From Plasmopara viticola (taxonomy: Eukaryota > Oomycota > Peronosporomycetes > Peronosporales > Peronosporaceae): a stretch of 64,000 bases of DNA. The notes beneath the pieces were generated by a model. The model was given only the letters and a program-made list of their open reading frames with translations, was not told the origin of the DNA and searched no databases. A program made the translations under genes and the position numbers. Every line of letters begins with the position of its first letter. Position 1 is the first letter of the stretch. Positions 46,201-58,521 of this stretch are shown here, in pieces. The stretch spans positions 1-64,000 of the forward strand of contig MBPM02000177.1 in NCBI GenBank assembly GCA_001695595.3. The letters are read 5' to 3'.

Positions 46201-49200
46201 CACATCACCAGTAATTTGTAGTTATGCAATAATGGGTTTGTTAGTGGCGTGCTAAAAGTCTGCTTATAACTAATCATACGCCAGAACTCGTTTGGAGAGG
46301 CTGTTCTTAAAATTTCATATTACACTCATAATAGATAACTTCGAGTATTTTTCTCAGCTGCCAGAGACCGTAACGCTTCTTCACAAGCTGTGTAAGCTTC
46401 AGGGACCGACGCTCATAGCTTGTTACAAATGTGATATCAAAGATTAATGGTTGGCAGAAAAGGAAGGATCGGCTGGATGATCGGCGCTACAACAAGCTCA
46501 CCTGGTAATGTCGTTTGTATGTGTGGTCAAAACGTAATTCTTGCAAAAGTGAATTTTGACGGCCAAATCGGTGATTCTATCTAATTTAATGATCTCAAGT
46601 GCTATAACAGCCCGATCGTAGAGTACAATTGAATACACGATCCGATCGATCACGAAGATATTTTCAATGTAGTAGACCTATGAATTCAGCAGGGCGTAAT
46701 GTCGGGGGTGGTCTAACTAATCCTGACGACAAAATGTTACAAATTCATGTGTCTCTGCTATAGGAGAAGCTTTATGATCACCGGCCGGTCCACAATGGTC
46801 ATATATGACGAGCATAGGATGGAAAAAAATCGGCTTGAGTATTTTACTTATGTATTTAGGACTGCGCAAGTGGCATACGACGAAGCTGTGTATTTTGAGC
46901 CCGTACGCTGTATCTATAGAGAGTTTGTTGTAAAATGGCGAGTTTTTAGGCTACACAGGTAGCCTATGTTAGATGTGTGTTTGAGCCGCAGGTACACCGT
47001 ATGCTACGTACCTAGAGACTAGCCGGCCCGAAGGTCTTAGCTTGGCCCGACAACGTGATGTTTTCTGCCTCGACCCCACCTGCTATTAGGGGCACTCGAG
47101 TATTTAAAGAAGATGGAAACCTAAATTACATACACTGTAGCCAATATTACCGGCCACGTACCGTCTTCAGATTTTTACACGGCGCAACTCTTCCGTCTTA
47201 CGTCTTACCGAGTCGGAATCAACCAACCGAGCCAATATTATCACAAATAAGCTCCGCCAACGGGTACAAACGTATTCCCTAGTTCGTTAAACGATAGGCG
47301 CGAGAAAAAAATTAAGTAGAGTCTCGCGAGTGTTTGCGACAGTGACGTCGGTGCGGATCCAGACATGCAGATTTTGCGCGATCACTTTTTTGTGTAGGCC
47401 CACCTGCCAACTCTTTGGGAATCTTTGGACTCTCGATGACTTCACACTTCGAGGCAGGGATACCCGACGGTTTAACTTGTAATAAACAACGAATAATTAA
47501 GTGCTAAAGTCATTGACAGGTTGCCACAAGGGTTGTTGTTTACTGTAAGGTTTTGCATCCATCTGGGTTGCAAGCTGATCGCGGCATCGATGTATATTCT
47601 ATCATAGCAGACATTCAAGCTGCAAACAAAGAACCTACTCGGTTCTTTCCTAATTTTTTTACTGTCGGTCCTGCAAAGCTTGACGACAGTCTGCCACGTC
47701 GTTTTCAAGAAACCTCCAATTTCTTCATAGCCGCGTCGAAGCGGCGCTTTCGAAAGAGATCCAGACCTGTTGGCGATCTAGATCAAAGATCATTTTCAAT
47801 GATTTTTGGTGGACTTACTTTAAATCTCGTAAGCTCCTGGGAGTACATTAAGCTTGTCGTGCTTATTTAAAGCCGAACGCAATGCGCCAGCACAGCTTAC
47901 AGCTTCGTCAAGTCAACTTTTGAGAAGTCCACTCAGAGTATAAGAGCGACGCTTAGGGCCTTCTCTGAGCAAGCCGAGTGGGATGTATGCCTTCGGACAC
48001 CCCACTTCTTAATCGCTGGAATTAAAAATGATAGATCTTTAATTGTAGAGTAGCAAGGTGTTTGACGCCTGTGAAATGTGTCTATGACGCATAGACAGCG
48101 GGTCGTTGTATTTCAGTGCTTCAAGAAATCGGCAGTTGATGTAACGCTTTAAATGTATTTTCAAAGCTTCATGACTAATTCGACCAAAGCTGTCTAGTCA
48201 ATTAGATGTTTGGTTTTATTACCACATTGCTTGGTGCAGTCCTCTCGCTCGAATCATTATGATCTGCCTGCTTAAAAAAACTAACCTTGTGAATCGTCAT
48301 GGCTAAATCATTGACCTTTTCTTTCAAAACACCTGCAAATGAACGAGAGAAGTATTGCATGGCGTAAATAATCATCTTCGCGGGATTCAATTGGACATGC
48401 AGCTACGATTTACGTGCTAGATCGGCTGAGACCTCTTCATTTAATCAGCCGTGATTTAACTAAGTACGAGGTCAGCCATCTAGGTTAGCAAGGGTGTCTA
48501 ATTGCATGTGCTCTTTTGTAGGAAGGCAAGGCTTCACCACAGATTTTTAGTTTAACTAGATTGGATGATGCGATTCACAAGGACAAATTCTCTTCGTACT
48601 ACACAAATAGAAGGTGCCGGTTTGGTCTACACAAGCACTGTATGCTATATAGATAAGAAGCGCCGATCGCGCAAGGTTAAGCTTGGCCAGACGGCGCGGT
48701 CCTCCTCGATCAACTGTCTCTTCTACTGGAAGCAGTCAGGCTTCAAAGGGAATGAGGCCTGGACAATGCTCAAATATGATATATAGCCAAGCTGAGCGAT
48801 TACGTCCTCGGCGTGCCATCTAAGAACTTCCACACAGTCAAAAAAGCGTAATAAAGTCAGCCGAAACCCTCCTTTTGCCATTGAAAAAAGCACAATATGA
48901 TTACGAAAGCGTAAACAGTCTCAACCCATTGGTGTATCCGCTTACCTATCGGTAACCAAATTGGAGTTTTTATGTAGTAATTTGTTTTATCTCAACGTAG
49001 TACACCTCTTGTAAATAGTTTGTATTGGTACTGACTGGATTTTCTGGTAGAAAAGGGTATGCGGAATCATATCGCCTCATAATAATTGATCTGTACTTTA
49101 TTCTTACACCAACTCACCCCTTAGCTATATATGCCCTGGTCTACTGGTCGCCTGGGCCTTGTGGGAGATACGCATACTAAACAACACAGCGGCGCCAGTG

Positions 49201-49217
49201 ACTGATCACTGGCAAGT
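43214..49217. other. 6-kb gene-free region
   Basis: No gene was recognised. Open frames are at most about 105 codons (47553-47870) and lack domains. A short open run near 45080-45207 ends in DPSDSDNDIV and has hydrophilic composition, but no start or partner exon is seen. The region contains one long hairpin (45960-46064). It is AT-rich and looks like decayed repeat DNA. Confidence 0.5.
45960..46064. repeat. 45-bp-arm inverted repeat, MITE-like
   Basis: Arms 45960-46004 and 46020-46064 are reverse complements with about four mismatches, around a 15-base loop. The inner ends are AACAAAAC and GTTTTGTT. No coding capacity and no clear target duplication. A recent foldback insertion is the simplest reading. 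Confidence 0.85.
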
Positions 49218-50123
49218 CTACGCAGTGCTAGTACAAGCTGTCGAGCCCGTCTGTATCATCCGTCGCAACTTTTTGATCGTTGGAGACGATTGACCTTGCA
49301 TAATGCCCCCAAATGGCGTCCTAAACTTCTTACCGGGCCCCGCACGGCCACGCGTGGTCTTGAGCGTGTGAATCTGTAGCTTGAGTGCCTCTAGCTCTTC
49401 TGTCTGCGAGATCTCGCTCGAGTAATCAAAGAACTTGACATTCTCCTTCCAATTCATCCGACGCCATAAGTGCAAGGAATTGGCCCATTCCTTCATCAAA
49501 TCATTCGTCGGGGCCGCAAATTCCGTCACGCAGGGATCACCGAGTTTCATGCGGCGACCTTCCACTCGAATGACCTCGGCAGTCGAGACGGAAAAGCGAT
49601 ACGGCAATTTCCCAGGCACCGTCCTCTCGACACGGACTTTGGTCACGTGCCCCGCCATTTCCAGCTCGCCGACGATCAAGCCTCCTTTCTCGGTAAAAAA
49701 CTTGACGACGCCGTCCTCAAACACACAAAAGAGCACTTGCTGCAAGCAACATACACGTTAGTAGAGAGCCCGAACGACAGGAAACCCCCAGAGCCATGGG
49801 CTGTACCGGTGTCGCGTACGTCCCGCGGCCACACTTGACAAGAAAGCCCTCTCGGTACATGCTGCTTTGAGATTTGGCGCGTCTCGACGACACCCTCAAA
49901 ATAAAGTCTGGCCGTCTTTACGTCCGGAAGCGTGCGTTTCAATCAGGTGGTTGGTGAATTCTCGCGCTGTCCACGAACAAATATGGGTCTGAGTGGGCAC
50001 TCACGGCCTTGTATTGGGGTTGTGCTTGGTCCTTTAAAGGAGGTAGCTCGTGCTCGAAATCCAGTTTCGATATGCTTACTTACCGTATTCGACATCCTTA
50101 AGGCCAGTTTTGCCATCCTCCAT
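49218..50123 (-). CDS. PH-domain protein (3 exons, one frame break)
   Basis: Exons 50084-50123, 49786-49966 and 49218-49739, with GT-AG introns of 117 and 46 nt. One missing base in the A4 run at 49898-49901 (T-run on the coding strand) restores a continuous 247-residue frame. A pleckstrin-homology-like domain spans roughly residues 55-190: YREGFLVKCGRGTY as the first strands, VLFCVFEDGVVKFFTEKGG, then the closing helix EWANSLHLWRRMNW with the family Trp. A short helix (EELEALKLQIHTLK) and a basic tail follow. PH domains bind phosphoinositides or proteins; the ligand is not predictable. It is divergent with PEX11, sharing a 108-bp intergenic region. The first intron is placed by frame and phase and is the least certain part. 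Confidence 0.74.
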
Positions 50124-50231
50124 TGCAGTTTCTCTACCCTCCAGCTGGCTGTGTAATGCCCTCCCTTAAGTACGTTCGTCGCCGTATCTTCTTCTTGTCA
50201 CGTTTAGTAAAGCGTCGTTCCTTCGATTTGA
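50124..50231. promoter_or_regulatory. bidirectional promoter region (PH protein / PEX11)
   Basis: Only 108 bp separate the two divergent start codons, so the core promoters must share this interval. No TATA box or specific motif is claimed. Confidence 0.5.
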
Positions 50232-51306
50232 ATGCCCACCGCCGACAAGAGACTCACGCTGTTGGATGTGGACAAGTTGGCACAATTTAGCAGTAGCACC
50301 CTTTGTGCGGATAAGCTGTACAAGACGATAGGCTATGGATTGGGCGCGATCAGTCACGGGATCGCGCAGACGACGCCGCAAGAAACCGAGACGGCCAAGG
50401 GACTCCACGCGCTTGCCGCTCACATTGCCATGGCGCGCTATGTCATTCGCTTGACAGGTGGATTCGAATCCTATGCAGCATGGAAAAACGACTCGTGGTG
50501 CTACGGGGACGACAGTGACCACGTCAAGCGGATTGTGCGGCTTCAGGCGCTATCGATGATGGTTTACTACCCCCTCGACCACATGGCGTACATTGGCTTT
50601 GTGTGCGTGAACGCTACTAGAATGAAAAAGAACGCTGGCGGCAATGGCGGTGCTGATGAACTCGTTGTGAATGGCGTGAATGTTGCTATAGTGCACCGAA
50701 ATTATTGCATATTGACGCGATGAAAGTGTCGCGGCAATCATGTCAAGCGTGGGGAATCTACATCCTTCTCGATATCTATGCCAATGCTCTTCGGTACGGC
50801 AAGTGGGTGTGTGATGCGACTATGCACTGATTGCAATTGTTGGCAGGATTTCTGCGTTGTTTGGCAAGGAGAAACAGATTTTGGAGCAAAGGGACCTTGC
50901 TGACGAGGAGGTACTTAATTTGTTGTGGCGGATCTAATGGTGCCTCCCATCTGCTCTATGTCATTTTGTTCCGATAGCGTGCAAGCAAGCTTGTCGATCT
51001 TCAAACTCGGTGAGACTCAATGTTTGATGCTGTCTTTATTGTCAAGCTCACTTGTTTCGTATCTGTAGTCGCCGTGAGCTTTATTACGTGCAGCTTCGAA
51101 ATGTCTTAAATGCTGGGCCTTGTTTCCATTGGTCTCTCGAAAAGGGAGCTCTACCAGGTATGCACATCGGTTCAATCGATTGACTATTGAAGATTCACCG
51201 AGCTTGACGGTTGGGTTTTGGATTGTGGCTAGAGCACCTAGTGAGCTTCTTTTGTGCTGCGGAAGCCGTCGTTGGCCTATGGCGCTCTTGGGTGAACACA
51301 AAGTAA
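50232..51306 (+). CDS. PEX11: peroxisomal membrane protein PEX11 family (6 exons)
   Basis: Exons 50232-50602, 50692-50793, 50847-50910, 50978-51009, 51069-51157 and 51242-51306 join in phase to 240 residues, the normal PEX11 length. PEX11 proteins bend and elongate the peroxisomal membrane before division. Landmarks: DKLYKTIGYGLGAISHGIA, an amphipathic N-terminal region, YYPLDHMAYIGFV joined to APKLLHIDAM as in the family's W-A-P-K-L-L segment, SRQSCQAWGIYILLDI, RRRELYYVQLRNVLNAGPC and a C-terminal hydrophobic segment ending AEAVVGLWRSW. The last intron has a closer alternative acceptor (51192), but the 51241 site gives the typical PEX11 ending. Divergent with the PH gene and convergent with V-ATPase H. 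Frame intact. Confidence 0.9.
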
Positions 51307-51554
51307 TGACTATTGCATGATCATCCTAGTGCTTTTGATCTGACACCTACTAATAAAAGGTGAGTGATACTTCACTATGCTCCAGTAAATTACAGTCATA
51401 GAAGAACTCATGCCATTTAATAGTAAAATGTATATGTTGCATGCCGGCAAAAGTGTTGCAAAGGAATGTCATCCACTTGATACACGACGGGTTTTAATGA
51501 ATGGTCAAAGTGTGTGGTGTTGTCTGTATCTGTGTGCAAGTGATGCAATGCGAT

Positions 51555-53589
51555 TTACTTGACAAACTCCCACTTGTTGACCATCATCTTTGAAATGCAC
51601 TGTAGCGCTTGCTTCTGCACTTCTGCATTTTCATGCGTCATGAGCTTCATCGTCATCTTCTTGGCGCCAAGTCTCTTTGCAATGTGTTTGCCATTCGGGT
51701 AAAAGCGCACAAACTCGCCCAAATCAAAGAGAGACACGGAGATGGTCTTCGGGTCATCCGACTCCAGCAATTCGATCAACAAACTGTCACCTCATTAGCA
51801 CATTCTACGGATATCTTGCAAGTACATGACGTACCGAATCAATTCAAAGTCCTTGTTCTCAAAAGTCATGAAGTTGTCCTTCCAAAATTTATCCGTATGC
51901 AGCAAGCCCCAATTTAACGTCCCCGTCCGCAACTCTTTCTCATAGCGCTCCATAGTGCTGTTCACCAGATACGCTGAGTCATCAACTCTATCGATTGAAT
52001 CGTTCAAGGACGTACTTCAGCTCCTTATACTCGCGAATAAGGACGTCATGAACGGCTTGAATACCCTTGACAATATCCTCATCAACCCACTTTCGTTCAC
52101 GCATGTTATGAAGCGTCTTTAACAAGCCGCTATCGATCATGCGTTCGTTAAAAAAGCCACTGAGCTTGCCAAGCAAGTTCTGCATCAATTCGAGCACACC
52201 AAAACCGTTACAACATGCTATAAAGCTAGCAACTACTCGAGAGGCACCTGAAGCGTTTCTAAAGCCACTCGAACGACCTTTTCACGTGGAGCGGCTGCCA
52301 CTTGCTGCACAATGGCATCCAATGCTTTAGCAGCCACAAACTTCTCCATTGCTTCGTCACAAAAAGCCAACGTCCACAGGATAAACGTGAGCTACGAGTT
52401 CAAGGGTTCAATCAGTTGTTAAAACACAATACTATTGAAAGCACAAGCGTTTACTCCACCTCATACGCAAGTTGCGCTCGATTTTGTGAATTCTCTAGCA
52501 ATTCCACGACTCTAAATTGCCACCAGCAATCGCATCGAAAGCAAGTATTGGACACACGAAAGTATGAAAGAAAACCACGTCACTTACGGCGGGACCCCGC
52601 CAAGCTTGACAAAAACCACTCGCAATTTCTCATTTCTCAACAGCACCATAAGGGACGCAACTGCCGCACGTGTGACATTTGCGCGGCTTGTGTCGCTCGT
52701 TGAAGTCGGCAAAGCACCCGTCTTCAATGCTTGGATTGCCCATTGACACAGTGCCTCTGCATCCTCCTGACGAGGACGAATCCTGCCCCATGATATTGCA
52801 TTGTGAGCTTTACTTGACGAAAAAACAATTCTTAAAAGCCCTGATTATACGCACGTGAGGAAAAGGGCCAAGACGTGGCTTGCAGCATATTGCGTGTAGC
52901 CTGTATCACTGCGGATCATTCGTAAGAACGCAGCGGCGTCCACGGTGCTGCCTTCGGGTACGAAATACTTCATGCGCTTGTGCAGACGAAGACCATCTAT
53001 CAATGCGTGAGGATCAAGTTGTAAACAATTATTGTTGATGAGTAATACGAAAAAAATGTACCAGGCAACAGCTCTTCCATGCGAGCGAGACAGTATCGAA
53101 GTACTGTCAGTTCCGTCACATTTTTGACCAGTTTCAGTAAGGCACTGCCCACTAACGGCCCAGACTCTAACCAAAGCACGTTTATAAATATTCTAGTTAA
53201 GAAGCGTTTCTACTAACATCCACGCACCACTCAAAAGCTCGTCCATCGCTTTATTCTAAAAGATGATACAAGATGAAAAGGTCGTTGAGACCATATACAA
53301 CAGATATAAGTGATATTTACATTGGTTGCGTCGTCGACGCCAGGTTTTATGACACTTTCGAGGTCTTTAAGCGCTGCGATCTCGGTCTTTTCGAGCGAGA
53401 AACCACCCGCTCTAACCATCAAGCGCACTAGGTGTAAGCTTTAAAAGATCAAGTTGATCAATCGCCGTACCGCGTATAAGTGGCCCAATTGATGTCTCGA
53501 AAGCGATGCAGCGCCTCCTCCCGCGCGATTGCCACATCCAGCGACCCATTGCCCGACATGTTGATCGCCACGTGGTTCTTCTTCTCCAT
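51555..53589 (-). CDS. ATP6V1H: V-type proton ATPase subunit H (11 exons)
   Basis: Exons on the minus strand: 53471-53589, 53321-53411, 53228-53255, 53062-53166, 52855-52996, 52588-52782, 52460-52511, 52248-52391, 52016-52179, 51835-51957 and 51555-51783. All junctions are GT-AG and every phase agrees, giving 463 residues (family 440-480) without any frame break. Subunit H (yeast Vma13) is an armadillo-repeat regulator of the V1 sector that acidifies vacuoles and endosomes. Landmarks: FRDINWATYTRAGGFSLEKT, LKLVKNVTELTVLRYCLARM, ILWTLAFCDEAMEKF, ERYEKELRTGTLNWGLLHTD, DKFWKDNFMTFENKDFEL and the closing FDLGEFVRFYPNGKHIAK and VQKQALQCISKMMVNKWEF. It starts 110 bp from the divergent UMP-CMP kinase gene. 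Confidence 0.97.
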
Positions 53590-54377
<788 letters not shown>

Positions 54378-54551
54378 CGTGGTGCAACATTGCAGCAATA
54401 TTGCGCATCTGATGAGATAATGTAGGAAAGTAACAAACTACGTGGTGTACTTCAATCAGCAAACCCAGAAATTTACAGTGCATTTTTACAATAACGTTTG
54501 ACTCCGAATTTGTCATTGGGAGGCATGTAACGGGGTTACGTAACTTCAGCC

Positions 54552-56593
54552 ATGAGCTTCGAGGAGAGCGTCACGTCCTTTTACGTGGCGTTCGCCGAGC
54601 AGCAAGTGGATCAAGTCTGCCGAGCTCTCCGTGCTATGCGAACCTCAGTCACAAGTGTATCAGACGCGGCAGTAGACGCTGTGCACGACGAGATGCTGCG
54701 CAACTGCGAGGTCAAGGCTCAGAGTCTGCAAGACACGGCACTCTCCCAATTGCAACAAGCTTGTAAAGGCGCCGACGTCGACGTTGACGCACTCCTCGCG
54801 TCATTTTCTCACTGTGTTGCTCTCGGCGCTGCCCACGAGGCCGCACCTCCTTTTTCCAGTTGTCTAAGCGGCATTTTCGTCACGCAAGCGCGCGCTAGTT
54901 TCAATCGCTTGAAAAGCAGTAAACAGGCCGCGAAAGTAAATGAGCACGGCTACATTGACCGAGCCTTTTATGTAGAAGCGTTACGTGAGCTATTAACGGG
55001 GTCAACCGACATCATGAATGCCGTCGCGGATGTTGTAGCCGATGTACTGATACTGAAGCAGGTGCTCGAGCCAATCCATGCCTCGTGTGCTGAAATTGCG
55101 CTGCAAATGGTGCGAATGTACGAAGACGATGCGCGAATGGTTGCATGGGAGCGCCGAGCGAATGTGCAGGCGCAGAGGGATCCAAAACAGGCTTTGGAAG
55201 GCGATGAAGTGGAAGCAGACGAGAGTTTGCAGATGATTGACTTGTGCCTGGATGAACTTGCCTTTATCATTCGAGTACTTGTGAGCTACACTGCGTTCTT
55301 GGCCATTGTATGCGAAGGGTTGGGCCAGAATGAGAGTAAAGGCTTTCAGATCAAGATGCAGGAACTGAGCGGTGTCTATGTCGTGTTGGAGAGGTTTTAC
55401 GTGTTTCAGTCTGTGCACAAAGCGACTGTGATTGCCGAACCCCATGAATTGGAACCTGGAGTCTACGTGTCGAGTCTTGTTGAAGACGTTGCATTCGTTT
55501 TGAACAAAGCGTTTTTTAGAGCCTCGCAATGGTGCGTCTTGCAGCCTTGTTTGAGACTGTTTTGGTTTAATCACATTATGTTTGGTCGTCTCAATGCAGC
55601 TTAAACTATCATACGGCGCTTTCTATTGTGATTGCACTTGTAGATGCACTCGAGTCACAGTACCTGCAAGCAATCTTGTCGCTACCAAGCCGACCGTGCG
55701 TCATTCCGCTGACTTCTACTAAAGCAGTACCTGCACGAACAAGTGGACAGGATGGCAGCGAGGAAGCGCATGATAGTCAGAGCGATGTATCGTTCTCGGC
55801 CATGCTTCTCCAGGTAGTCGATGAAGACCTTGAGCGAGCGCTTCAAGAAGAAGCAAGGCTCATTATGACCATCAACTCGGCTTTTATGAGTGGTGAGTTT
55901 GTGCGGGCATTGCAAAAAAAAATTGAAGAGTTTTCGAGTGCGAGTTTTGCGTCCGATACGCCAATTCTCGAGTGTTTACCAACTCCTTTTCACGATATGA
56001 CGGATGCATTTCAGTCCATTGTATCGAATGAGATTCAAGAGATACTGTCTCGGACTCTGCGCCAACGATTACCACAAGCTTTGCATCGTGTGATGGATGA
56101 GCAATTGCAGTACGTCCTCACCTCTGCCCAGTACGATGCGCTCGAGTTGCAAGGGTCTCCTTTGATACGATTAGTGGAACGAGAAGTCTTAACAAATCCA
56201 GAGCTGCAACGGTATGAACGGACGCTGTGCCGTGCTCCGTTTGAAGATCTTGTCGAAGCAGCTACCCAATACTTGACCTCGTGTCTTGAGAACGCGCTTC
56301 TTGCGTCAAAGAAACGTTGCAATGATTTGGGTGCATTGCAACTGGAACGTGAGGTTACTGACCTTTTGACTCGAATGGCAACCCTCGTGCCTCACAGAAG
56401 CCTTCGTGGGTCATTTACCCGACTGTTTCAAGTCGTGTTTGTCTTGAATGTGATGCAACCGTCTCATCTTCTCGACTACGTAAGCACCTTGCGTACGGAT
56501 TTCTCGACAGAGGCTATTGAGACACTTTTGCGAATGCGGATTGAGTTTCAGAACGAGGATATTGTGCGTGTTATAGAAAATTTTAAATGCTGA
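54552..56593 (+). CDS. COG4: conserved oligomeric Golgi complex subunit 4 (one frame break)
   Basis: Two frames (54552 to about 55601 and 55601-56593) join if one base is missing at a TT near 55600-55602, giving 680 residues in one exon. COG4 is part of the tethering complex that captures retrograde vesicles at the Golgi. Matches to the family: MQELSGVYVVLERFYVFQSV followed by SSLVEDVAFVLNKAFFRA, then NYHTALSIVIALVDALESQY, and the C-terminal LRMRIEFQNEDIVRVI, corresponding to the family's L-A-L-R-xD-F-xx-E-D-I ending. It is shorter at the N-terminus than animal COG4 (about 780), so an upstream exon may be missing or the lineage's protein is short. It follows the UMP-CMP kinase by 174 bp on the same strand. 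The frame break is probably a sequence error. Confidence 0.87.
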
Positions 56594-58521
56594 TTGAACC
56601 ATTTGTGTAGTTTACACTTGTCACAATCGAATAGTTTCAATACCAATTCGCTAGTAATAGTAGCCACTTGTTGCTTAGAACACATTTTTTGTTTGTTTGG
56701 CCTTTTTACTCTAAATCATTACCTTAAACGAAACTTCAAGCCCGAATATCAGAATGGGTGAAACATGAAAAGTACTCATTTGATAAGAGCTGGAATTCCC
56801 AATCATCGTGGCTTGTAGCGACATGGGCTATACTAATGCTACGCTCAGCTTTTAAAGCAGAAAATAATGTTTTACTCCTACTCCGAGATTTGCAAATTTA
56901 GAGGGTAATTGCTTAAGCAGAGCAACTACACTGAATAACCTCTAGACCTTTCGCCTCTGCGATAAAATTCGAACGCTTCTTTTTTCCCTTACACTTTGAA
57001 GTCCGGAGCCAATCAGATCCGATTCTTATATGTAAAGTATTCGTAATTTTGGGCGCTTAAGTCGTAATTTGGCCTGCCATCTGTACCAAGTTAAGGCTTT
57101 TCGAACTTCAAGTTCTCAATTTAACATTTTGCACTTGTCTCTTCCAATCTGATTTAGCCTTTGTCCACAGATTTGCAATTCATCATCAATACGTTCAACG
57201 CAATTTTGCATGCATTTACCTTTCGTAGTAGTAAGCACAACGATTCGTATGAATTTGCGTAGCGAGATGCTGTGAGCGTTAGCTACCCCTACTCGCGATT
57301 GCACCATGCGGTGATTATTGTCGCGGGTTCTTATTTTTGTTGTTTGTAAACAGTCAGTTTCGCATACATGTATTTGGCGATCGCCAAATTAATATTGTCA
57401 ACTAAGCAAGTACTCTTTCGGTTGCAATTTCAATCGAGTCTGGTGCATGAAGAAAACATTTCCATATCACGCTGCAAAAAATCAAGACATTTATGTCGGA
57501 CTTCGCGCTGCAAAGTCCAGTTGCTTCACCGCAGGCAACTTTGGCAACTAAAGTTAACAGAAGAATACCTTGACCTAATGCCGATGCCTTATCAAAATCT
57601 TGTATTAGGCTGAAGAGGCCTTTAAAGAAACAATAATTTTTTATGCGCTGCATTCCAGAGTTTGGGATCACTAGACAGTCCGCCCTTTAAATGTGGTAAA
57701 TTGAAAGGGAGCCCGACATATATAAGACCAAATATGTAGTACGACTTGTCCGTGTGCTTATTGAGCAATATCTTCGCTGATTCTGGATCTATTCGTCAGC
57801 ACAATCCGACTTCTGGCTTTGGCTTACACATATTTCAGGAATAAGACACCCTAACTATAATTATAAGCATATCCCAATGAAAAGTATATAAATACACACA
57901 TGTGTTAATCGAAACCTATCGATAACGAATTTGTCATTGCTGTCCTTTCGTTCGTTAGAAGAATCATCGTTATGGCGTGCGGCGTGCGTGTCACAAATAA
58001 AAACTGCTCGGTGGCTAACTCTGCGCGCCCATTCATCCCCCGACCAATTCAGAGTAGCCGCCATCCGACCTCTAAAAAGTTGCAGCGAAAGTAGATTTCA
58101 CCACTCACCAATGTCAGATGTGATGATTTCTAGCTCAGAGCGACTCATTTGACGCCCAAGCCATAGACAATTACAGCAGCTCAGCGCAAGGTCTTGGTAC
58201 TGATCGTCTCCGAACGTTGCAGAGAAGAGTTAAAGTCAAGTGATGAAACCGGCAGTTGTCGCTCATTGGGGTTCCGAGAACGCTGATTGAGCTGAATTTT
58301 TTTATGCCACTCCAGTCTGCTCAGATAAAGGTTATGCGAGTGGTCACACAAGTTGCTGCATCGCATAAAGATGACGGGAATCTATGAAGGGCTTTCGAAC
58401 AAATGATCATTCCCATTTTTTCATTGTACTGGGCAGACCCAATCTTTTTTTCAAAAAATGGATGCCCAGATAGTCATTTCGCTGCTGATCTTTGCATTTG
58501 TGAGCTGCAGCGTTGTGTACG
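56594..58521. other. intergenic stretch, no assigned gene
   Basis: Nothing is assigned. Minus-strand frames at 58181-58366 and 57861-58064 have fairly coding-like composition, and the sequence between them contains a possible donor and acceptor pair near 58112 and 58076, but the joined frame stops and no domain is seen. The rest is AT-rich. Confidence 0.45.

Noticed and set aside
51193..51321. Earlier acceptor for the last PEX11 exon
   Set aside because: The 35-nt intron is too short and the product lacks the PEX11 ending; the acceptor at 51241 gives AEAVVGLWRSW and a clean stop.
53412..53470. Frameshift reading GTAIDQLDLLKL in V-ATPase H
   Set aside because: The same bases form a 59-nt GT-AG intron, and splicing restores NWATYTRAGGFSLEK in phase.
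54968..55574. Minus-strand frames of 100-190 codons in COG4
   Set aside because: They are antisense shadows of the COG4 frame, which carries the family motifs.
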